In this document: positions 58,190-64,000 of the stretch, piece by piece
Layout of the letters: each line of letters begins with the position of its first letter
Position numbering within the stretch: the stretch's first letter is position 1
Assembly (NCBI GenBank): GCA_035699085.1
Contig: DASSBG010000045.1
Location: 1 to 64,000, forward strand
DNA from: DASSBG01 sp035699085
Lineage (GTDB): Bacteria; Pseudomonadota; Gammaproteobacteria; Xanthomonadales; Rhodanobacteraceae
Length of the DNA: 64,000 nt
Direction: 5' to 3'
Program-made: the position numbers and the translations under genes
The notes under the pieces: generated by a model
The model's input: the letters and a program-made list of their open reading frames with translations, nothing else
Told to the model about the DNA's origin: nothing
Database searches by the model: none

Positions 58190-60241
58190 ATGTCTTTTCG
58201 CACCATTCTGTCCGTCGCTGCGGCAACCCTTTTGTCGCCGGGTCTTGCGCTTGCGGCGGCGCCCGCGCCCGCATCCTCCGCTGCAGTGGCGGCGTTGGTC
58301 GCACCGGCGCCAGCGACGGCCAGCAGCAGCCTCATACCCATTCGCGCCTTTGCCCGCCATGCGCTGGTCTCCGGCCCCCGGCTGTCGCCTGACGGCAAGC
58401 ACCTGGCGGTGCGGGTCGACGACGTGGATGGCGTACACCATTCGCTGGTGATTTACACGCTGGCCGACATGTCGATCAAGAGCGTGCTCAACCTGCCGGC
58501 GTACGTGGTGCCGACCGACGTGATGTGGGCAAGCAACGACTGGTTGGCGCTGGGCGAGGGCAAGCTCTTCGGCTCGCTCGACCAGCCACTGTCGACCGGC
58601 GAGATCATCGCCACCAACCTCGACGGCAGCAAACAGCGATACCTCTACGGCTTCCACAACTACGGCCGCCGCAGCGCCACGCGTCAGGCCGACCACGGCT
58701 TCGGCTACCTCGTTGGCCGGCCGGACAAGGCCGACGGCCACGTCTACGTGCGCTCAGAACTGTGGGACAGCCACGGCCGCAGCGCCGTCTACAGCATCGA
58801 TGCCGAGCACGAGACGCGGCACCTCATCGCCGACATCGACGTGCCGGGCATGAGCTTCCTGATCGGCCCCGATGGCAAGGCCAGCCATGCCTACGGCACC
58901 AACGACGACTTCGAGTTCGTCTCCTACCTGCGGCATGACGACCGCTGGGTGCCGCTCGACCCGAAGGTTGTGGGCAAACGCTTCCAGCCGATCGCGTACA
59001 CCGCCGACAAGAAGCAGGTCTACGCCTTCTGGAGCAAGGACGGTGGCCCCTACAAGCTGGTCAGGGCCGCGGCCGACGGCAGCGAGCACAACGTGCTGGC
59101 CTGGCACCCGTTCGCCTCGGTGGGCGACGTGCAATGGACCGCACGGCCAGACCAGCAGCCGTTTGCGGCGGCGCCGCTGTTCGGCAAGCCGACCGAGCAC
59201 ATCATCCAGCCCAACCTGCGGGACGCCAGGATCTACCGCGCGCTGCAAAAGGCGTTTCCGGATCACTTCATCAACTTCATCAACTACAGCGACGACGGCG
59301 GCATGCTGCTCTTCGGCACCGGCAGCGATCGTGACCCGGGCGCCTATTACCTGATCGACACCACGACCTTCAAGGTGCGCAAGCTGTTCGACGCGGAGCC
59401 GTGGATCGACCCGGCGAAGATGGCGCAGCGCCTGCCGATCCGCTTCGAGGCCAGCGATGGCACCGAGCTGGCCGGCTTCCTGACCATGCCGCCGGGGCGG
59501 GCGAAAACGAATCTGCCGATGGTGCTGTTGCCACATGGCGGCCCGTACTCCATCCGCGACAGCTGGTTCTACGACACGGACGCACAGTTCCTGGCCAGCC
59601 GCGGTTACCTGGTGCTGCAGGTCAACTACCGCGGCTCCGGTGGGCGCGGCGTGGACTTCATCCAGTCCGGCTACCGCAAATGGGGCACGCGCATCCAGCA
59701 GGACCTGATCGACGGCGTGAAGTGGGCGATCGACAAGCACTATGCCGACCCCGACCGCATCTGCGTCTACGGCGCCAGCTTCGGTGGCTATTCGGCCTTG
59801 ATGTCGGTGATCCGCGCGCCCAAGCTGTTCCAGTGCGCGATCGGCTACGCCGGCGTGTACGACCTGCAGCTTATTTACGACAACACCGAGGACAAGGGCG
59901 CCACCAGCTATTTCGAGACGGTGCTCGGCCGCGATCGCGCCGAGCTCGATGCCAACTCACCCGACAAGCTGGCCGAGAAGATCACCGTGCCGGTGTTCCT
60001 GGTGCACGGCAAGGACGACCACACCGCGCCCTTCAATCAGGCCGAGGCGATGCGCGACGCGCTGCAGAAGGCGCACAAGAAGTTCGAATGGATGGCGGTG
60101 GACAAGGAAGGCCACGGCTTCTACACCGAGGCCCACCGCACCGAACTGATGAAGCGCATGCTGGCCTTCCTCGGCAAGTACATCGGCCCCGGCGCGCCAG
60201 TCGTGGCGCAGCAGCCGGCGTCGCCGCCAGCCTCGCCCTGA
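58190..60241 (+). CDS. Exported S9-family prolyl oligopeptidase-like peptidase
   Basis: A 683-residue protein with a signal peptide (MSFRTILSVAAATLLSPGLALA), an Ala/Pro-rich spacer, a beta-propeller-like region (about 50-410) and a C-terminal alpha/beta-hydrolase domain. The catalytic triad is visible as YGASFGGYSALM (Ser), HGKDDHTAPF (Asp) and KEGHGFY (His). It probably trims peptides in the periplasm. GGAGA lies about 10 bp before the ATG. It is monocistronic and ends in a Pro/Ala-rich tail. Confidence 0.92.
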   Translation: MSFRTILSVAAATLLSPGLALAAAPAPASSAAVAALVAPAPATASSSLIPIRAFARHALVSGPRLSPDGKHLAVRVDDVDGVHHSLVIYTLADMSIKSVLNLPAYVVPTDVMWASNDWLALGEGKLFGSLDQPLSTGEIIATNLDGSKQRYLYGFHNYGRRSATRQADHGFGYLVGRPDKADGHVYVRSELWDSHGRSAVYSIDAEHETRHLIADIDVPGMSFLIGPDGKASHAYGTNDDFEFVSYLRHDDRWVPLDPKVVGKRFQPIAYTADKKQVYAFWSKDGGPYKLVRAAADGSEHNVLAWHPFASVGDVQWTARPDQQPFAAAPLFGKPTEHIIQPNLRDARIYRALQKAFPDHFINFINYSDDGGMLLFGTGSDRDPGAYYLIDTTTFKVRKLFDAEPWIDPAKMAQRLPIRFEASDGTELAGFLTMPPGRAKTNLPMVLLPHGGPYSIRDSWFYDTDAQFLASRGYLVLQVNYRGSGGRGVDFIQSGYRKWGTRIQQDLIDGVKWAIDKHYADPDRICVYGASFGGYSALMSVIRAPKLFQCAIGYAGVYDLQLIYDNTEDKGATSYFETVLGRDRAELDANSPDKLAEKITVPVFLVHGKDDHTAPFNQAEAMRDALQKAHKKFEWMAVDKEGHGFYTEAHRTELMKRMLAFLGKYIGPGAPVVAQQPASPPASP

Positions 60242-60431
60242 CATCTTCGCCGGCCCGGGGTCCGGCTGCGCCTGCAACCCGACCCGACCCACGGCACGCC
60301 GTGGCGCCGCGTGCTGAATCCCAGGCGGCAGACATGTACAAGGTCGCCTGCACACAGGTTCCTGCAAAAGCGGCGCGGCGGCATGCGGCGGCCATGTCCG
60401 GCAAAACGCGAGTCAATCCGTGCCAGCATCA

Positions 60432-60520
60432 TCCCGGGTCCCGGATCCCGCGTCCCGGATCCCGCGTCCCCGGTCCCCGGTCCCCGGTCCCCGGTCCCCG
60501 GTCCCCGGTCCCGAATCCGG
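60432..60520. repeat. GGTCCCC/GCGTCCC heptamer array
   Basis: CCCGGGTC, CCCGGATC and CCCGCGTC units, then six head-to-tail CGGTCCC copies, in the convergent gap between the S9 peptidase gene and ettA. It ends 4 bp from the ettA stop. Same family as 22827-22934. Confidence 0.92.
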
Positions 60521-60523
60521 CCC

Positions 60524-62185
<1,662 letters not shown>

Positions 62186-62461
62186 GCGGAATTCCGGGGC
62201 TGCGTGTGCGGCGGCGCGAAGTGGCGTGCCGCTCGAAGTCAATCGGCCATTATAGCGGCTGCGCCCTGTTGGCCGCTGGCCGCGGCCTGAGCACGCGCGC
62301 AGCGCGTCTGCTGCAAAAAGGCGGGTGCCGCATGCGCACAGGTGGCCTCCGCGACCGTGCGCGGAGCCTGCGCGAGCCAGCTGCCGCGGCCGGCTCTATG
62401 GTCGCAACCGCCCGTGGGCGCTACACTTTCCTTTTCCCCCACCCGCCACCACGAGGCACCC

Positions 62462-63730
62462 ATGTTCCCCAAGGATTGCAGCATTGCCGGCTACGACGAC
62501 GAGCTGGCGCGCGCGATTGCCGACGAAGCACGCCGCCAGGAGGACCATGTCGAGTTGATCGCCTCGGAGAACTACGCCAGCCCGCGGGTGATGGAGGCGC
62601 AGGGCTCCAAGCTCACCAACAAGTACGCCGAAGGCTACCCCGGCAAGCGCTACTACGGCGGCTGCGAACACGTGGACGTGGCCGAGCGGCTGGCCATCGA
62701 GCGGGCGAAACAGCTGTTCGCCTGCGACTACGCCAACGTCCAGCCGCACTCGGGTTCGCAGGCAAACCAGGCGGTCTACTTCGCGCTGCTGCAGCCCGGT
62801 GACACGATTCTGGGCATGAGTCTGGCGCACGGCGGTCACCTCACCCACGGCGCCAAGCCCAATTTGTCGGGCAAGATCTTCAATGCCGTGCAATACGGCG
62901 TCGACGAGAACGGGCTGGTCGATTACGAGGCCATCGAGCGGCTGGCCATCGAACACAAGCCGAAGATGGTGGTGGCCGGGTTCAGCGCCTACTCGCAGGT
63001 GATGGACTGGGCGCGCTTTCGTGCCATCGCCGACAAGGTCGGCGCCTACCTGTTCGTCGACATGGCGCACGTCGCCGGCCTCATCGCTGCCGGCGTCTAT
63101 CCCAGCCCGCTGCCGCATGCGCACGTGGTCACCTCGACCACCCACAAGACCCTGCGTGGCCCACGCGGTGGCCTGATCGTGGCCAGCCGCGCGGCGATGG
63201 GCGAGGCCGCCGAGGAGATCGAGAAGAAGCTGCAGTCGATCGTCTTCCCCGGCATCCAGGGCGGGCCACTGATGCACGTCATCGCGGCCAAGGCGGTGGC
63301 CTTCAAGGAAGCGCTCGACCCGGCCTTCAAGGACTACCAGCGGCAGGTGGTGAACAACTCGCAGGCGATGGCCAAGACCTTCGTCGAGCGCGGCTGCAAG
63401 ATCGTCTCCGGCGGCACGCAGAACCACCTGATGCTGGTCGACCTGATCGGCCGGGAGGTTACCGGCAAGGCGGCCGAGGAAGCGCTGGGCCGCGCCAACA
63501 TCACGGTCAACAAGAACGCGGTGCCGGGCGACCCGCGCAAACCCTTCGTCACCTCCGGCATGCGCATCGGCACACCCGCAGTCACCACGCGCGGTTACAA
63601 GGAAGCCGACTGCATCGAGCTGGCAGGCTGGATCTGCGACATCCTCGATGCGCCGGGCGACGACGACCTGATCGCCACCGTCCGCGAGCGCGTCATCCAG
63701 CAGTGCCGCAAGTTTCCCGTGTATGGCTAG
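62462..63730 (+). CDS. glyA: Serine hydroxymethyltransferase
   Basis: A 422-residue PLP enzyme converting serine and tetrahydrofolate to glycine and methylene-tetrahydrofolate. Motifs: ELIASENYASPRVMEAQGS, YYGGCEHVD, VDMAHVAGLIAAG and the PLP-lysine site TSTTHKTLRGPRGG. Length is normal. A TACACT box at 62422 could be its -10. It is divergent from ettA across about 275 bp in which I see no riboswitch. Its folate and glycine products feed the purine route that includes purL. Confidence 0.97.
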   Translation: MFPKDCSIAGYDDELARAIADEARRQEDHVELIASENYASPRVMEAQGSKLTNKYAEGYPGKRYYGGCEHVDVAERLAIERAKQLFACDYANVQPHSGSQANQAVYFALLQPGDTILGMSLAHGGHLTHGAKPNLSGKIFNAVQYGVDENGLVDYEAIERLAIEHKPKMVVAGFSAYSQVMDWARFRAIADKVGAYLFVDMAHVAGLIAAGVYPSPLPHAHVVTSTTHKTLRGPRGGLIVASRAAMGEAAEEIEKKLQSIVFPGIQGGPLMHVIAAKAVAFKEALDPAFKDYQRQVVNNSQAMAKTFVERGCKIVSGGTQNHLMLVDLIGREVTGKAAEEALGRANITVNKNAVPGDPRKPFVTSGMRIGTPAVTTRGYKEADCIELAGWICDILDAPGDDDLIATVRERVIQQCRKFPVYG

Positions 63731-63736
63731 GGGGGC

Positions 63737-64000
63737 GGGAACAGGGAATGGGGAATGGGGAATCGGCAAGCGCCGGTCCGGCTTGATGTCGTGCGCGATC
63801 CAATCGGGACCCGGGACCCGGGACCCGGGACCCGGTGGTTTCGCGTGTCGTACCACGCTACGCGCTTCGAATCGGGCGGAGAAACCCGGCGCAGTTCTCT
63901 TGCTTCGCAGCCGCTTTCGGGACCCGGGTCCCGGGTCCCGGGTCCCGGCGCACGCAGTCGCCAATGGCGCACATCAGCTTCCCCGATTCTCCATTCCCCA
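63737..64000. repeat. Nested inverted repeat element after glyA
   Basis: Outer arms: GGGAATG/GGGAATC units (63743-63765) and ATTCTCC/ATTCCCC units (63980-64000, cut by the window edge). Inner arms: GGGACCC units (63805-63834) and GGGTCCC units (63919-63947). Both pairs are mutually inverted, so the whole could fold into one long branched hairpin. No gene is seen. Confidence 0.88.

Noticed and set aside
62186..62461. Glycine riboswitch before glyA
   Set aside because: I looked for the paired aptamer pattern in the 275-bp gap and saw no matching conserved cores; the gap seems to hold only promoter elements.

Overview
The window is GC-rich bacterial chromosome with tight operons. Its gene content and order point to a gammaproteobacterium of the Xanthomonadales/Lysobacterales. 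The strongest marker is a type II secretion (T2SS) operon in the Xanthomonas Xps order, E-F-G-H-I-J-K-L-M-N-D. Supporting markers are GTP-dependent PEP carboxykinase, the lptF-lptG/RDD/xerD/pepA neighbourhood, a split lipoate ligase and abundant heptameric intergenic repeats. No rRNA, tRNA, CRISPR array, prophage or transposase gene was recognised.

Layout. 0-5.2 kb (minus): a GAF-GAF-GGDEF-EAL protein, mtgA, a membrane-anchored glycosyltransferase and a CBS protein form one operon. 5.3-8.6 kb: an exported protein, then a lower-GC cluster of integron cassettes with attC sites but no visible integrase (a CALIN-type array). 8.6-15 kb: pckG, a TetR regulator divergent from fadE with a promoter/operator between them, then a sigma factor and a putative membrane anti-sigma partner. 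15-25 kb: prfC, xerD, an RDD protein, lptG/lptF, pepA, holC, the two-part lipoate ligase and dsbC. 25.4-42.2 kb: purL, a small membrane protein, the complete xps/gsp operon and a lipoprotein. 42.3-46.8 kb: two exported proteins of unknown function, each followed by an intrinsic terminator, then a periplasmic parvulin isomerase and a lipoprotein. 46.9-52.8 kb: a coupled Wzm/Wzt-type polysaccharide export locus with a methyltransferase and two glycosyltransferase-like proteins. 52.9-64 kb: def, pyrF, gap, yqgE-ruvX-pyrB, an S9 peptidase, ettA and glyA.

How parts work together. The T2SS operon is followed by two signal-peptide proteins that are plausible substrates, and dsbC and the parvulin could help fold such exported, cysteine-bearing proteins. 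LptF/LptG move lipopolysaccharide to the surface, while the Wzm/Wzt locus exports another glycan. YqgE, RuvX and PyrB are translationally chained.

Most unusual aspect. Three families of 7-bp repeats (GGGAATN, GGGACCN/GGGGACN and GGTGAGC) fill many intergenic gaps. Members also lie inside coding sequence: the pepA 3' end, the middle of purL and the leader peptides of gspH and gspJ. A different repeat (46 bp) is embedded in a glycosyltransferase gene. A perfect palindrome of REP type occurs twice. These repeats and the integron cassettes are the best candidates for new biology here.
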